Below, piece after piece: positions 32,690 to 43,874 of a DNA stretch of 64,000 nucleotides. Origin of the DNA: Euborellia annulipes (taxonomy: Eukaryota; Arthropoda; Insecta; Dermaptera; Anisolabididae). The stretch is from assembly GCA_023213315.1 (NCBI GenBank), contig JAKCPI010003285.1, forward strand, positions 104,048 through 168,047, given 5' to 3'. A program made the translations under genes and the position numbers. Within the stretch, counting starts at the first letter, position 1. The number at the start of each line of letters is the position of its first letter. Under the pieces are notes generated by a model. That model searched no databases and was not told where the DNA came from. It was given only the letters and a program-made list of their open reading frames with translations.

Positions 32690-33785
32690 AATAACTCAAA
32701 TGAATATTATACAAAACGGTAATCAATTTTTGTCGAAATTTTAGGCCCTTTCTGCCTGATTTGCTGCATATCTCATAGTGGGGATATTGTAAAACTTATT
32801 TCAAATAAATAATAAACAAATTGTTTTTTTTTTTTACTTTAAAAAAAAAGAAATCCAAATATTATTCGTTTTTAAATGAAATTTTTTAACCTAAAGATAA
32901 TTGTGAGAATACAAATGGAAGAATAATTAAGTTCTAACGTTTATATAACAAGTTTTCGAAAAGTTAGAAAGTTAGGATGTTGATTTCCGTTTCCTTCTTA
33001 TGAGCAGATGTAAAAATGATTTTTTTTCTTTCTCTTTCTTGAAAAGCTTCTAATCGATGGATGTTGGGATTGTTCTTTCGGGGTTTCTAGATTTTTTTCG
33101 ACCTTCCTCACTCGTCTCGCTCCAATTAACTAATTATCGTAAATCAGACCTGCTGGTCTCCCCTGATAGTTTTAATAGGACTCTACTTAACCGAGCGAAG
33201 TGCGCTTTATGACGGCGAGAATCAATGATTTGCGCCGGAACACTTCGGTAAAGTTTCCCGGGGAGGGGGAAAAAGTACAAGAGTTTATTAAAAGTAAGAA
33301 AGCATTTTCGTTAGATTAATCGCAACAAAAAGTGCTCTTTATAATGGTTGGATTTACGGCTCAAGATTATTATTAGAAGGTTATTTTTTAAGACTTATAA
33401 AAACACAATATGGACTCAAAAGCTTAAAATTATGTTTAATTTCTCTCCTTGCGTCCCATTTATTGTACTATATTAAACGAAGAATAATTTTTTCACTTGC
33501 GAAAAGGATAGAAAAATATAATATTTTATATAGAATTTATTATTTTATTAAAATTTTTCTTATATTCCAATTCAAAGATTTGGACAACAACAAAAAATTT
33601 TTAAAGCCTTTATATAACAAATAAAAAATTTCAAGATTTCTGAATATGAGCCAAAGTGCTCAAAAATTTTTGAGACCAATTCTACACAACAAATGCCTTC
33701 GATTGTAAACAATGTGAAGGTGGGCGTTTCACTTGAGTGGCCCCAATTTTTTTTTTTTTTTTTGCTTTAGAACTACCAACACATC
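32690..33785. other. Non-coding DNA with a GC-richer patch
   Basis: 33050-33270 is GC-richer than its surroundings and does not match any repeat in the window. No ORF over 60 codons lies there. Confidence 0.35.
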
Positions 33786-33789
33786 TATA

Positions 33790-34201
33790 TCTATACTATT
33801 ATATAAAAGACAGGTTCTAACTCGCTTTACGAAAAATATATTAATCAAATCTTTAAAATGAAAATAAAAAGTCTTCTTCCCCCTAAAATTTGACATTTCA
33901 AAAGGTTTTTTCCGCTCTACGCCCCCTCGTCCCCCCTAAAATTTTTATTTTTTTTATTTTTCACTTGATTTTAATAAAATTTACAATGACGCTTATCTAG
34001 GGTGTAAATAATTGAAAAATGGTATTCCAGACCTCAGAAAGTTCCATACCCCTCTTACCTCCCCCTCTAAAATTTATTTTCCACTCAATTTTTTTATTTC
34101 ATAATTTTATATTATGGTGGAAAATTAATTAAAATACATTTATCTAAACAACTCTTAGTCATATCCCGAGATGCCGCCGAAGGCAACCCTACCACCGCTA
34201 G
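33790..34201 (+). mobile_element. Short non-autonomous Helitron candidate
   Basis: The 5' end is A|TCTATACTATTATATAAAAG, a common Helitron start. The 3' end has a small hairpin (GCCGCCGAAGGC, 34172-34184), then CTAG|T at 34198-34202. No TIRs or target duplication are present, as expected. The interior is non-coding with C-rich blocks. Confidence 0.6.
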
Positions 34202-34204
34202 TCA

Positions 34205-35365
34205 TTGCATAAAAAAGTAAAAGGGAGTCCACGTCCCACTCCCTCCACCCTTCTCTTAACAGATCACGCAGGTGATTATAGTTTATCCATATCAAACATA
34301 AATTTTTGTTATATTCAGGGCAATGCAATTGTTATTTTTATTAAAAAAAAACAAACATTGAAATACGAGCCACGGGGTGTTTTAAAGAACCCGTGATTTA
34401 ATTAAAATAAACATCCATTGAAGCATGTTGGAAGTATACTAGGGTAATATTAGTATTATTAGTATATGAATATAAATTTTCTTGCGAGCTGCGCCATTCA
34501 GTGGGGCGTGACTCCCATAATCCTCAGGGACAAGTACTTATTTACTGGCGTCTCTCTCAAAGTTTTTCTCTTTTATTCGCCTTAGAACACAATTGCCACT
34601 CTTCGAGTTAAACTATTCGTAACTTGGCGAAAAAAAAATTCAAAAAAAATATATTTTCTACATCACTGTTTTTTAAGCTTTGTGGAAAAAGAGAGTCCGC
34701 AATTGCTTTAAAGAAAATATAGCTATATCGTGTATGAACCAAGAAGGTATTTCAATTTTATTATAATCTTTGTAATTTTATATATAAGTATGAGGTGGAG
34801 TAGTAACTACTTCCGCTGAACCTTGTTAAGTATTAAATCAAGATTCCTTTCCCCAAGCTAATCTAAATATCTAGTAGGATGTAACGATGTGAATAAATAA
34901 ATACTACATTATATTGAACTATAAATAAATTATTTGAAAAACCACAGTCATACTACAGACTAAAGAAGTGAAACATTTACGCAAAATTCGCATTCACGAA
35001 AATATTAGGAAATTGGTCAAAAATCTAGATACGCCATTTCCTTGTTCCCAGAATGGTCAGTGAATAAAATACAAATTTGTATCTACAATACTTCTGACTA
35101 CTTGCACTGAATGCAGGAAACTTTTTGTAACGCTTTGAAGAGCAGAAGTCGAACTCGCTAACTTACTTAAAGAAGTTCAACTTCAAAAAATGTTTATATA
35201 GTCCTGGTTAAATTTAGAGAAGACATCCGAAAAAGTAAGGTTTCAGTTTTTCATTGCACATTTAATCTTTTGAATAACATTAGAAAAAAAAATTATTATT
35301 TTTATTTTGTTTTAATTTAATTTTTAAATTTTCATGTTTCAACTTGAGCCGAAGGTTAATAGTTT
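34205..35365. other. AT-rich non-coding DNA
   Basis: No element was recognised except the Penelope-related word GTTTCAACTTGAGCCGAAGG at 35336. Confidence 0.4.
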
Positions 35366-35370
35366 AAACA

Positions 35371-35534
35371 GTGACGTCATTTCAGTTTTTGCTTGGAGAA
35401 AAAAAATTTTTTTACTTTCCGATATACTTAATTTAATATATACCCAGGGGCTAAGCTCAGAATTTATTATTTTTTCCAAAGCCCTAGGGGGGCAAATGCC
35501 CATCTGCCCCCCTCCCCTGAAATGACGTCCCTGA
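35371..35534. mobile_element. MITE-like element with GACGTCATTTCAG ends
   Basis: CAGTGACGTCATTTCAG at the left is inverted at the right as CTGAAATGACGTCCCTG. The right subterminal block is C-rich, as in other CAG-type MITEs here. No matching flanking octamer was found, so the hAT assignment is tentative. Confidence 0.55.
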
Positions 35535-35539
35535 GATGA

Positions 35540-37540
35540 TGAGAAATCATATTGTATTAAATGTTTGATTATATTTTATAAATCCGAACAATAAAATGTA
35601 AAAAAATAATTGAAAATGTACAAAAGTTTCATAGCTCTTGTTTTCCTTCATTCTTTCTTTTCTTTCGTTAAATCAAATTTTTATTTTATGATTTTGTTTA
35701 TCTACTTTAATTAAATACCATCCAATTTATTTTTTATGATATCCTTACATATGTTGATAAAAGAACTTAAAACTCTTTTTTATCATCATTTTATTAAGAA
35801 AATATTAATCCAATTATGAGTAATTTATTAAAAAAAAAAATAAATAAATAAATAAAAATGAGTTTTTGTTTTATCAATTCTGTAAGGAAATTATCCATAG
35901 AGGAACATTGTCAAAAAGTTTAACAATCAAGAAAAGAAGAAAAAAATCCATGTAGGTATATATATAAGTCCATTAACTAATCAATCAATCTGCTATTTTG
36001 TATAATCGATATCCTGCAATAAGTGATCAGGCCCAGGATTCAATTGGAAACATTCCCTTGTCTGTTTAAAGTCAATTAACAACCTTGGACAAAAAAAAGC
36101 CGGACAAATGGATTGGTATTTTTCACGAATGAAACTAATGAAGTTAGATAAGAATTAAAACAAAGAGGTCTTTCTCTAAAAATAAAAATAAAAAAAAAGA
36201 TTTAAAATCACAGAATGAATAATGAAAATTGAGGAAAAATAAGGCAAAGTAAGACTTAAACAAGAAGGGCGGAAATTAATCCTATGCCACAGGAATTTCG
36301 ATATAAATTTACATGTGTATGTGTATACAGGGTTGAAAAAATAAATTAGGTAAATTTGAGGTCTTCTCAATTATTCTAACTAGATTGCACATGGTCAAAA
36401 AATGCAATCAGGCCCCGCACTTATTGGATCCGGGCCTGAGTCAACCTATTGTGGAAATTTGAAACTCCGATTATAGATGAATTTGGCGATATGTTTGAAA
36501 AAATATTTAGAAATAGATTTTCAAAATCTACTGAAAGAACATTTTTGAATAGAAATCCCTGAGTGGTTCCTATGGCTTTTGTTTCATCAGCAAGCACGCA
36601 CGACCGTATGTAACTCACTTCACACACATGTGTCGAAATGAGTAAATAAATAAATTATTGAAACAAAAAACCTTGTGTTATCATACTTGGATTTAATTCT
36701 CCTATTAGAGAGTTTTACTTTTCTTCCTTCTTTCTTAGCTTAGTTGTACGATTTTCTACATTTCTACTCTATTTAATAAGATAACTAAAATTAAATTAAA
36801 TATATAATACAAAATGAATAAAAAATGAATTCCAAAAAAAAATCGAAAAAATCGCAACCAAATAGACTTATCTCCGTAAATGGTTGCATACGCGCAGGGC
36901 TCTAAAGGCAGGTAGACCTCTGGATGGGGACTTAATTGTGGTGCTCACTGTACCTTCATTATAAAAAATAATTTAAAAAATTTAGGAAGTTATGCTGCCG
37001 CTGCAGCACCCTGTATCAATAAATTTAATACGAGACCGACCAGCGCAATTATAATGGAAATTAAATTATGAACATTTAAGTGCTAAATATCGTATCCGTG
37101 AACCAATAAAAATACAAGATAAAAAATCTGAAATTAATTAAAAATGTAAAATTTTTCTGGTTTTAATAATGTTCTTTATGGTCGAACCCATTCGAAATTT
37201 GCTGGCTCTTAATAAAATATATTTTGATTTTTAATGTCCTTGGAGTCCCATCATCTCCGTTGTCGACAAGTAGCTAACCACAAAGTCTACCCTGAATAAA
37301 ATTTTAGTTAAACTGGAGAGTCCTCCACACGATGGAACCCTTTGACCTCATATTTCGTGGGACCCATCTCTGATATTTTATATATATTACACCGAAACTC
37401 CCTTACTGATTACACCACTGTCCCAGGGTTCGAATTTCTCTCACAGCAGTTTTTAATAAATCATTAAAAAAAATTAATTTGAATGAACTTTTGTGAAGTT
37501 TTTATAATTATTTATATGAGTTAGCTCAGCGCTGAGCTAA
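35540..37540. other. AT-rich non-coding DNA
   Basis: It includes a decayed Penelope-like fragment at 36600-36680 (CACTTCACACACATGTGTCGAAATGAGTAAATAA, then AAACAAAAAACCTTGTG). Other parts are unassigned. A GGTTCGAATTTC B-box-like word at 37428 has no partner A box. Confidence 0.4.
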
Positions 37541-37543
37541 TAA

Positions 37544-38652
37544 CACTGTGCTACAAGATGAAACTTTTTTTCTGGCCCCGAGAAAATTCCTTCCTGAATC
37601 CAAATATGACCTACGTTTTCCCCTAGCACGTACCGTTTTCGGGGGGTAGCCCCCTACTTATTTCCACCCCTTTTCGTTAATTATAGGGCCACGAAAAAAT
37701 TTGGAGGAATGAAAAGGAATATTTTAGCCTTAATATTTCTTCAGAAGGTCTAGAGAAGTGAAAAGTTAAAAATCATTACCATTTGGATCCAAGGGGGGGG
37801 GGAAGATTTTGTCCCTTAAAATGCAAATAAATCATTAAAAATGATCTATTTTTTTCACAATTTTTTCACTGATTTTCTACATATTCCAGCTGACAGACCC
37901 ACCTCACCCTTCCTTAAACATCCCTCAACAAAAAAAAATATATAGGATAAAGCGGGTGAGGTGTGGGCGATTCCGAAGCCCTTGCAAGAAGAATTTTGTT
38001 CAATTATTGACAAGAAATAATTTCTACCCCTTTAGATAAAATATGGAAATATTGAAGGACATAGAAGAATCCGTATATTTAAGTTTAAATTTGTAAAGAT
38101 CAGCCCAAAAAAATGAAAGCCGCATATTTGCCAATTTGACCAACTGAGCTCTGAATCTTCCATCTTCTTGTAAGGGCTTCGGAATCGCCCACACCCCACC
38201 CGCTTCAACTTATATATATTTTTTTAGTTGAGGGATGTTTAAGGAAGGGTGAGGTGGGTCTGTCCGCTGGAATATGTAGAAAATCAGTGAAAAAATTGAG
38301 AAAAATCAGAAAAAATAGATCTATTTTAATGATTTTTTGCATTTTAAGGGACAAAATCCTCCCCCACATCCCCCCCCCCCCTTGGATCCAAATGTTAATG
38401 TTTTTTAACTTTTCACTTCTCTAGACCTTCTGAAGAAATGTTAAGGCTAAAATATTCCTTTTCATTCCTCCAAATTTTTTTCGTGGCCCTATAATTAACG
38501 AAAAGGGGTGGAAATAAGTAGGGGGCTACCCCCCGAAAACGGTACGTGCTGTACGTGCTGGAGGAAAACGAAGGTCATATTTGGTTTCAGGAGGTCATTT
38601 TACTTAAGAATCTGAAGGAATTTTCTCGGGGTTTTTTTCTTGTAGCACAGTG
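37544..38652. mobile_element. Large foldback element, 1.1 kb
   Basis: CACTGTGCTACAAG at 37544 is inverted as CTTGTAGCACAGTG at 38639-38652. The two sequences stay complementary for about 450 bp inward (arms about 37544-37992 and 38164-38652, the right one longer by small insertions). A spacer of about 171 bp separates them. Arms carry poly-G/poly-C blocks and no ORF. It could be a foldback transposon or two copies in inverted juxtaposition. No target duplication was identified. Confidence 0.9.
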
Positions 38653-39000
38653 TAGCCTTATTAGAGATAAGCGTCGAAGTTTAAAGACCTTTATTATTAG
38701 GGAAAGCATGGCGTAACTAGGGAATTTGTCTGGGGAGGGGCCATGGGACCAGTCATTCTTTGGGTGGTCTGGAAGCCCCATATTGTCTCAATTTTTCTCG
38801 GAGCGGAGAGCCTCCTGGGGGTGGGGGGCCGGAACCTCCCTTGTTAGGGGAGGCTGGCGGAATTCCGCGCACTTAAGGGAAGACAAATTTTTCAGACTAC
38901 ATTTTACCTGAAAAAGTCTCCAAAATATGTTTTCTAAAGAGTAACATACATTAGCTTCAATATAAAAATTCCACTAAGCTGAAAATGTTATAGTTATGCA
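38653..39000. other. Non-coding DNA with G-rich MITE-like debris
   Basis: CATGGCGTAACTAGGGAATT at about 38707 resembles the start of the CAG-GCGTAACTAG hAT MITEs. A G-rich tract follows at about 38815, but no right end is seen. Confidence 0.35.
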
Positions 39001-39224
39001 ATGAAAAATTCCTAACTAACGCCTTTCATGTGCGCAGTATTCCCCATGTCATTGGGTAACACCGCGCAGTGGTTGGGGTAATTTTGCGCAAGTATTTTTA
39101 TAAGGTTAAAAATAAAACTAAGTACCAAAAATAGTTTGACATTTTATTTACAAAACTATCAAGATTATTGTGACAAAAAACATAATCAAGATTGGTGTTA
39201 TAGTTGAGAAGTATAATCTTTAAC

Positions 39225-39500
39225 AATTATTTGCACATTTTTCTTTTCTTCGCTTCTTTTTTGATGCACATATCGCAATCATAATCGTCAGGACTGTCCC
39301 AGCCGCTAAACCCGGAGTGTGCCCAGAATCCACATTGACGCATCGGAACCACTGTTCATTGTCTTTTCCAAAGTCGTCACAAATAATGCATTTATCGTTG
39401 TTTTCATCACTGAAAAACGCCATATCAATGTCGTTGTGTTGCTCTGGAGTAAAAACGGGTTTTCGTCCTAATGCTGGAGCTAAATCTCCATTGTCAGCTA
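39225..39500 (-). pseudogene. Pogo-type transposase: N-terminal linker fused to C-terminal Cys-rich domain
   Basis: The minus-strand frame reads GDLAPALGRKPVFTPEQ, the linker after the HTH domain in pogo/Tigger transposases. It runs straight into a Cys-rich tail (CIICDDFGKDNEQWFRC), and after a one-base frameshift near 39330 into CGFWAHSGFSGWDSPDDY and CDMCIKKEAKK. The catalytic DDE domain of roughly 200 residues is absent. The fusion is a deletion product; a captured function is possible but unsupported. Confidence 0.7.
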
Positions 39501-39555
39501 CCCAGATAGCATGATGATATGTACGTACATAAGACGTACTGTGCTATCTGGGTAT
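39498..39555. mobile_element. 58-bp hairpin MITE
   Basis: TACCCAGATAGCA and TGCTATCTGGGTA are perfect 13-bp inverted ends around ATGATGATATGTACGTACATAAG-type loop sequence. It sits in the reading frame of the pogo remnant and so is a later insertion. Confidence 0.7.
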
Positions 39556-39559
39556 TTTT

Positions 39560-39662
39560 AATTTGTCCCGTAATGTGGATTCTGGAATTCCAAATTCTTT
39601 CCCCTCTTTTCTTAGGGAGTTTACATCCTTAATAGTTTCAATGCCGATTTTAGTTGATCAGA
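39560..39662 (-). pseudogene. psq-type helix-turn-helix fragment of pogo-type transposase
   Basis: The minus-strand frame reads ETIKDVNSLRKEGKEFGIPE and then STLRDKLK. This is the second half of a Psq/CENP-B-like DNA-binding domain. Upstream the frame is broken. It is interrupted downstream by the hairpin at 39498-39555. Confidence 0.72.
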
Positions 39663-40018
39663 AGTCTAGAACAAAAGTAACGAATTTTGAAGCTTTCGGG
39701 GAATATCGCGCATGGCGGCAACGTGCGCGAAATTATCCCAGGACAAGTGCGCAGAATAATCCCGAGGCAACATGGCTAAGTTAAAACCTTTTTTAATGAA
39801 CTACTACATAAGCTAAACGTTCAACTATTATATGGATTTTTGCGTAACAATATGTACAACTTACTTTATATGAAGATTATCTCACTTGCAGTGACAGGAC
39901 CGAGTAAACACACTTCGAATAACTTGAGAAATTAAAAACGAAATAGAGAAAAACACATACACGTGCAATAGCTTTTGTCCAACTAGGCAAATGGTGTCCC
40001 GCCATTAGCGCATGTGGT

Positions 40019-40633
40019 CAGGGGCGTAATGAAGAGATTTTTCAGGAGGGGGGGGAGAAGGCCAAAAATGCCAACTAAATTTAATCAATTTGCCAACTAT
40101 ACGATTCACATTCTTTTTCATCCTACATATATTAATTTACTAGAGGCTAACCCCAACGCTCCCTAGTCGCTATATGACATGTTTGAACGTAAGTCCCCCC
40201 CTTCACTTTGATATTTTAATATTAAAAAACTAAAGGATTAAACAAAATTTTTGATAGAAATATATTGTAATTAAGGCAACATTTTTTTTCAGTTTCGCTT
40301 TACGAGTATGATTCTGGTACGAATTATGCTGGTTAAAATTATTCCATTTCCAATAACAAATGAACGACTGAGGTTTCTTTTATTTGTTCAAATATTTTAC
40401 TTTTCCCTTTTAAAATAGTCCTGTGTTTGCATTATATTTATATAATAAATTTATATTCAGTAAAAAAAAAATAAATTTATATATTTTAAAATTTAATTTT
40501 TATTTTTTAAATTAAAATATAAATTTATTTCTGATAAATAAACTTTATTTTGCCAACTGTTCCTTGATTTTGCCAACTCGATCCGACCTGGGGGGGGAGA
40601 CTCCTCCCCATCCCCCCCTTGGCTGCGCCCCTG
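40019..40633. mobile_element. hAT-type non-autonomous element, TSD CATGTGGT
   Basis: CAGGGGCG... and ...GCGCCCCTG ends are flanked by the perfect octamer CATGTGGT (40011-40018 and 40634-40641). The 615-bp interior has repeated TTTTGCCAACT words near both ends and no ORF. Confidence 0.93.
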
Positions 40634-40639
40634 CATGTG

Positions 40640-41195
40640 GTACTCCGTCTAGCCGCAGGTTGCAGCGCAAACCAGAGCTCCTAAGCTATTATGGCTGCTC
40701 TGCTACTAGCATGCGCGATATTAGCTCAATGCGCGATATTCCCCCAGCCTCCCCTTCCCCCATAGGGACAAGTGGTTGAAATGGGAATCGCGGTATCGGA
40801 TGAAGTCGTCGTTTCTAGACAGAGCAACCAGCCTCTACCTGGTAGTTCGTTTTCACTCTATCATTGTATTATAGTAGGTACCGAGGAGCAAATAAGTTTT
40901 GTCCTTGTACTCACATATACCCATTCAACGGGGATTAGAAACACGTTTACCTCCCAATGATTTATTCTGTTGAGTAAATGCAAGCGAGCTAATTACCTCA
41001 TGTGTTTATCTTTGACATTGATCCATCCATATTGTATCAAATGAAAGGAATCTAACAACTAGAATTTCCGAAATTAAATGTTTTTTACGGAAATTAACAC
41101 TATTACTAGTTATACTCAAAATAAAGTTGATTTTTTATATAAAAAAAAATAAGTTTTTATTTAAATGATAATTTTATTTTTTGAAAATTTTTGAA
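40640..41195. other. Non-coding DNA
   Basis: 40640-40900 is less AT-rich with GCGCGATATT words (40730). The two small ORFs here have no recognisable domain. Confidence 0.35.
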
Positions 41196-41199
41196 TAAA

Positions 41200-41410
41200 T
41201 AATTGTAATTCATAGGAAAAAGTTAATATTTTTACAGGTTTTTTTCGATTTTCTCAAAAATTTCTGCAGCGATTTTAATAAAAATTCAAAATTCAGTTAT
41301 TTTTTACATGCTCTTTAAAATGTATATTCTCATTTTCCCCTTGAAATATTTTGAAGCACACTTTACTCTTGTAATCCATGTACTCCGTGAATTCAAATTC
41401 ATTTTCCGGC
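41200..41410 (+). mobile_element. HINE-like repeat, middle fragment
   Basis: It has TTTTTTTCGATTTTCTCAAA, the ATGCTCTTTAAAATGTATAT block and CACTTTACTCTTGTA in family order. Both ends are missing. Confidence 0.6.
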
Positions 41411-41537
41411 TCTTCTTTCCATAGAGTCAATGTTAAACCCCTGTGGGATTTGCAGGTTAATTTTGATTGAAAAGTGGCTCTCTCCCCTTTTGAACTTTTT
41501 ATACACTTTTAAAAAAAAATTTTCCAATTCTTTTTTT

Positions 41538-42546
41538 ACTTTCTCTTACCTATGTATATATGTAATATATATATAGAGAGAAAGTATTGGTTTCATGTCA
41601 AAAATTCGATGTCGAGATTTTGATGGATCTTCACGTTTTGAGGTCCCCTGAATCCAAAAAAGTGGTTTTCGCGACATGGTCTGTCTGTCTGTCTGTCTGT
41701 CTGTCTGTGTGTCTGTGTGTGTTCAATTTTAAGCATGAAGGAATTGAGCTATGAGGCTGAAATTTTATATTTAAGTTAAACACCCCCCGGGACCGACAAA
41801 ATAAGCTTTTAATCAAAATCGGCCAAAAAGTACTAGTACTTTACTGATGTACTTTTTCAGTTTTTTTCGATTTTCTCAAAATTCGCTCTAACGATTTTAA
41901 TTAAAATTCAAAAATCAATTATTTTTTAGATGCTATTTCAAATGTATATTCTCGTTTTGCCCTAAAAATTGTTTGAAGCACACTTTACTCTTGTGCTTCA
42001 TAGGAAAGATAGGAGAAATAAATGGTTGCCATGGTAACCGAATTTAAATCTTTTTCTTTTTATTAGATTAAAAATCAATTATTATTTAAACGCCCATTTT
42101 TTTTTTCGGAGAAAACATATCTCTCTCTCTCACAAAACTATCTTCTCTCTTTCTACGCGTTTTAAATTTTTCTACCTTATCTTCGCATTTGGCCAATGTT
42201 AATTTCCTACTGTATAGGGATTTGTATGTTAATTTCGATTCAAAAGGGGGTCCCCTTTGGAACTTTTTACGCATTTAAAATTTTTTTTTCCAATTCTTAT
42301 GAAATTTTGTATTTATTTACGAATCTATATTGTGTATAAAATGTCCAAATATGAGATTAAAATTTTGAAAAATAACCATAGTTTATTTCAAGCAATCAAC
42401 ATTTAAAATGCAAGTTTGAAACTAAGGTGCTATGGGAAACTAAATATATCTCGACACAAAAAATCTGGTGTGACCAGCACAGTGCACAACTTTCTCTTAC
42501 CGAAGGGTAAGAGAAAGTTGTGTGCTGTGCGCCAGTCACACCAGAT
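41538..42546 (+). mobile_element. HINE-like (Helentron-associated type) element, full-length copy A
   Basis: Boundaries come from comparison with 49038-50027: similarity begins at ACTTTCTCTTACC and ends at GTCACACCAGATTTTT. Layout: a 5' hairpin (CTTTCTCTTACC ... AGAGAGAAAG), conserved block one, a GTCT microsatellite (41683-41712), conserved block two, and a 3' stem-loop of about 80 bp (42463-42543) whose arms include ACTTTCTCTTACC again. It sits in T-rich DNA and has no coding capacity. A GTCY microsatellite plus 3' stem-loop and T-rich target is the plan of DINE-1/HINE elements. That placement is inferred. Confidence 0.75.
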
Positions 42547-42548
42547 TT

Positions 42549-42975
42549 TTTTTTCTTTTTTTTTGGAATGGGTGCATAAGGTCCGAAGACCTATAATGAC
42601 CAATAGTCACATGCAGCCAGGAAGAAAATAAAAACAAAAGGAGAAGCATAAAGGGGAAACTCAACTGCGGGAACTGAGAAGATGCCTGTTGAGGTTAGAC
42701 TTGAAAGTCTGAAGATTGTAGGTTTTGGGGAAGATAGACGCAGGGAGCTTGTTCCAATCACAGGAGGTCATGGGGACAAAGGAAGATTGGAATTGACTAG
42801 TTCTGTTAGTCGTGATCTGAACAGCATAGGGATGCTGGGAAGATGCCTCTCTTGTGTTCCGTGAATATGTTGCATTGGGTGGGATAATTGATTTTAATTC
42901 GGCAGAGCATTGACCATGGTAATACCTGTAGAAGAGAGATAGTGCAGATACTCTTCTTCTATGATCTTACAGCTA
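42549..42975 (-). mobile_element. 5'-truncated non-LTR retrotransposon (LINE) 3' end
   Basis: The plus-strand T-rich stretch at 42547-42564 represents a poly(A) tail, so the element lies on the minus strand. It encodes the last part of a reverse transcriptase. It is inserted right after the 3' stem-loop of the HINE-like copy A. Its 5' end is truncated near 42975. Confidence 0.8.
42640..42863 (-). pseudogene. LINE reverse transcriptase C-terminus
   Basis: The minus-strand frame reads HPYAVQITTNRTSQFQSSFV, then CDWNKLPASIFPKTYNLQTF and KSNLNRHLL before a stop. The WNxLP...F...YNLQTFKxxLxxHL pattern is the end of RT domains in the Jockey/CR1/L2-like LINE group. The active-site motif lies upstream and is missing through 5' truncation. 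The clade is not resolved. Confidence 0.8.
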
Positions 42976-43250
42976 TATGAAATTTTGTATTTATTTATGA
43001 TTCTCTATTTTGTATAAAATATCTAAATATGAGATGACAATTTTCAAAAATAACCATAGTTTATTTAAGCAGTCAATATTTAAAATACATAATTGGAAGT
43101 GGTCAAGTTTGTAACTAAGGTGCTATGGGAAACTAAATATATCTCGACACAAAAAATCTGGTGTGACCGTGCTGGTCGCACGGCGCGCAAATTTCTCTTA
43201 CTGAAGGGTAAGAGAAAGTTATGTGGAGTGCGCCAGTCTTACTAATTTTT
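42968..43250 (+). mobile_element. HINE-like repeat, 3' portion
   Basis: It repeats the 3' part of copy A (ATGAAATTTTGTATTTATTT ... TGCTATGGGAAACTAAATAT ... 3' stem-loop), with more substitutions. Thus two 3' ends flank the LINE. Confidence 0.75.
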
Positions 43251-43349
43251 TTTTTTATTTTCATCATAGAATTATTAAAGCAAACAAAAAAAAATTCATG
43301 CAAGTTCCCCAGTACCAGTATACCAGAATGTATATTACCAATATACATT

Positions 43350-43410
43350 AGGGTGGGCCGAAAAAACTCATTTTTTTTTATTTTGAAATTGTAATAGCGC
43401 GGGAAAGTTG
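43350..43410. mobile_element. TIR end, GGGTGGGCCGAAAAAA type (left)
   Basis: TTAGGGTGGGCCGAAAAAAC is the inverted match of the end at 55649-55669. It may be one end of an element now split by nested insertions, or an isolated end. Confidence 0.5.
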
Positions 43411-43418
43411 CGAATTAT

Positions 43419-43625
43419 ATAGGGAGCGTACAAGTATTACGTAACGCAATTTTTGAAGGTTTTTGACCCCCCTTCCCCCTATGTAACGCGCCGTAACATT
43501 TTTCTGGACCCCCCCCCTAGGTGTTACGTAACGCTCAAGTAGCCATTTTTATCTAAAAGTCACAATTATGTTGCGCAAAAGTACGCAAGTTGCCTAAAAT
43601 ACCAGTTACGTAACGCGTTGTTCAA
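43419..43625. mobile_element. ATTACGTAACGC-type TIR fragment
   Basis: GTATTACGTAACGCAATTTT and inverted GTTACGTAACGCTCAAG / CAGTTACGTAACGCG words flank G/C runs. It resembles 52379-53050, and the ends recall 8706-9292. Confidence 0.5.
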
Positions 43626-43627
43626 AT

Positions 43628-43870
43628 CAAAATTCGAAAAAATACAACTGAAAACTGAAAAAGTGCATCAGTAAAGTACTAGTACTCTTTGGCCGATTTC
43701 GTTCAAAAGCTTTGTGTTTCGTCCCAGGTCTTAAATCTCAAATTTCAGTCTCCTAGCTCTTTTCGTTCTTGAGATAATTTGTTCACAGACATACACACAC
43801 ACACACAGACAGCCATGTTGCGAAAACCACTTTTTTAGATTCAGGGGACCTCAAAACGTGAACCAATGAA
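43628..43870 (-). mobile_element. HINE-like repeat, 5' half
   Basis: The minus strand carries CGTTTTGAGGTCCCCTGAAT, a CA/GT microsatellite and the AAGTACTAGTACTTTACT-type block. The 5' hairpin and 3' stem-loop are missing. Confidence 0.7.
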
Positions 43871-43874
43871 GTCT

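Larger units (their letters stand above)
39010..39775 (-). mobile_element. Deleted pogo/Tigger-type DNA transposon
   Basis: Related inverted subterminal motifs occur at both sides: GGGGTAATTTTGCGCA at 39076, and its counterpart GCGCGAAATTATCCC at about 39726-39740; GTGCGCAG words occur outside each. Inside, on the minus strand, are a psq-type helix-turn-helix piece and a cysteine-rich C-terminal piece of a pogo-family transposase. The DDE domain between them is deleted. A 58-bp hairpin is inserted at 39498-39555. Confidence 0.75.

Noticed and set aside
37428..37445. Polymerase III B box (GGTTCGAATTTC)
   Set aside because: No A box lies at the right distance on the same strand.
42086..42274. 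62-codon ORF preserved identically at 49566-49754
   Set aside because: The identity reflects two recent copies of a non-coding element. Diverged copies do not keep the frame, so selection is not indicated.
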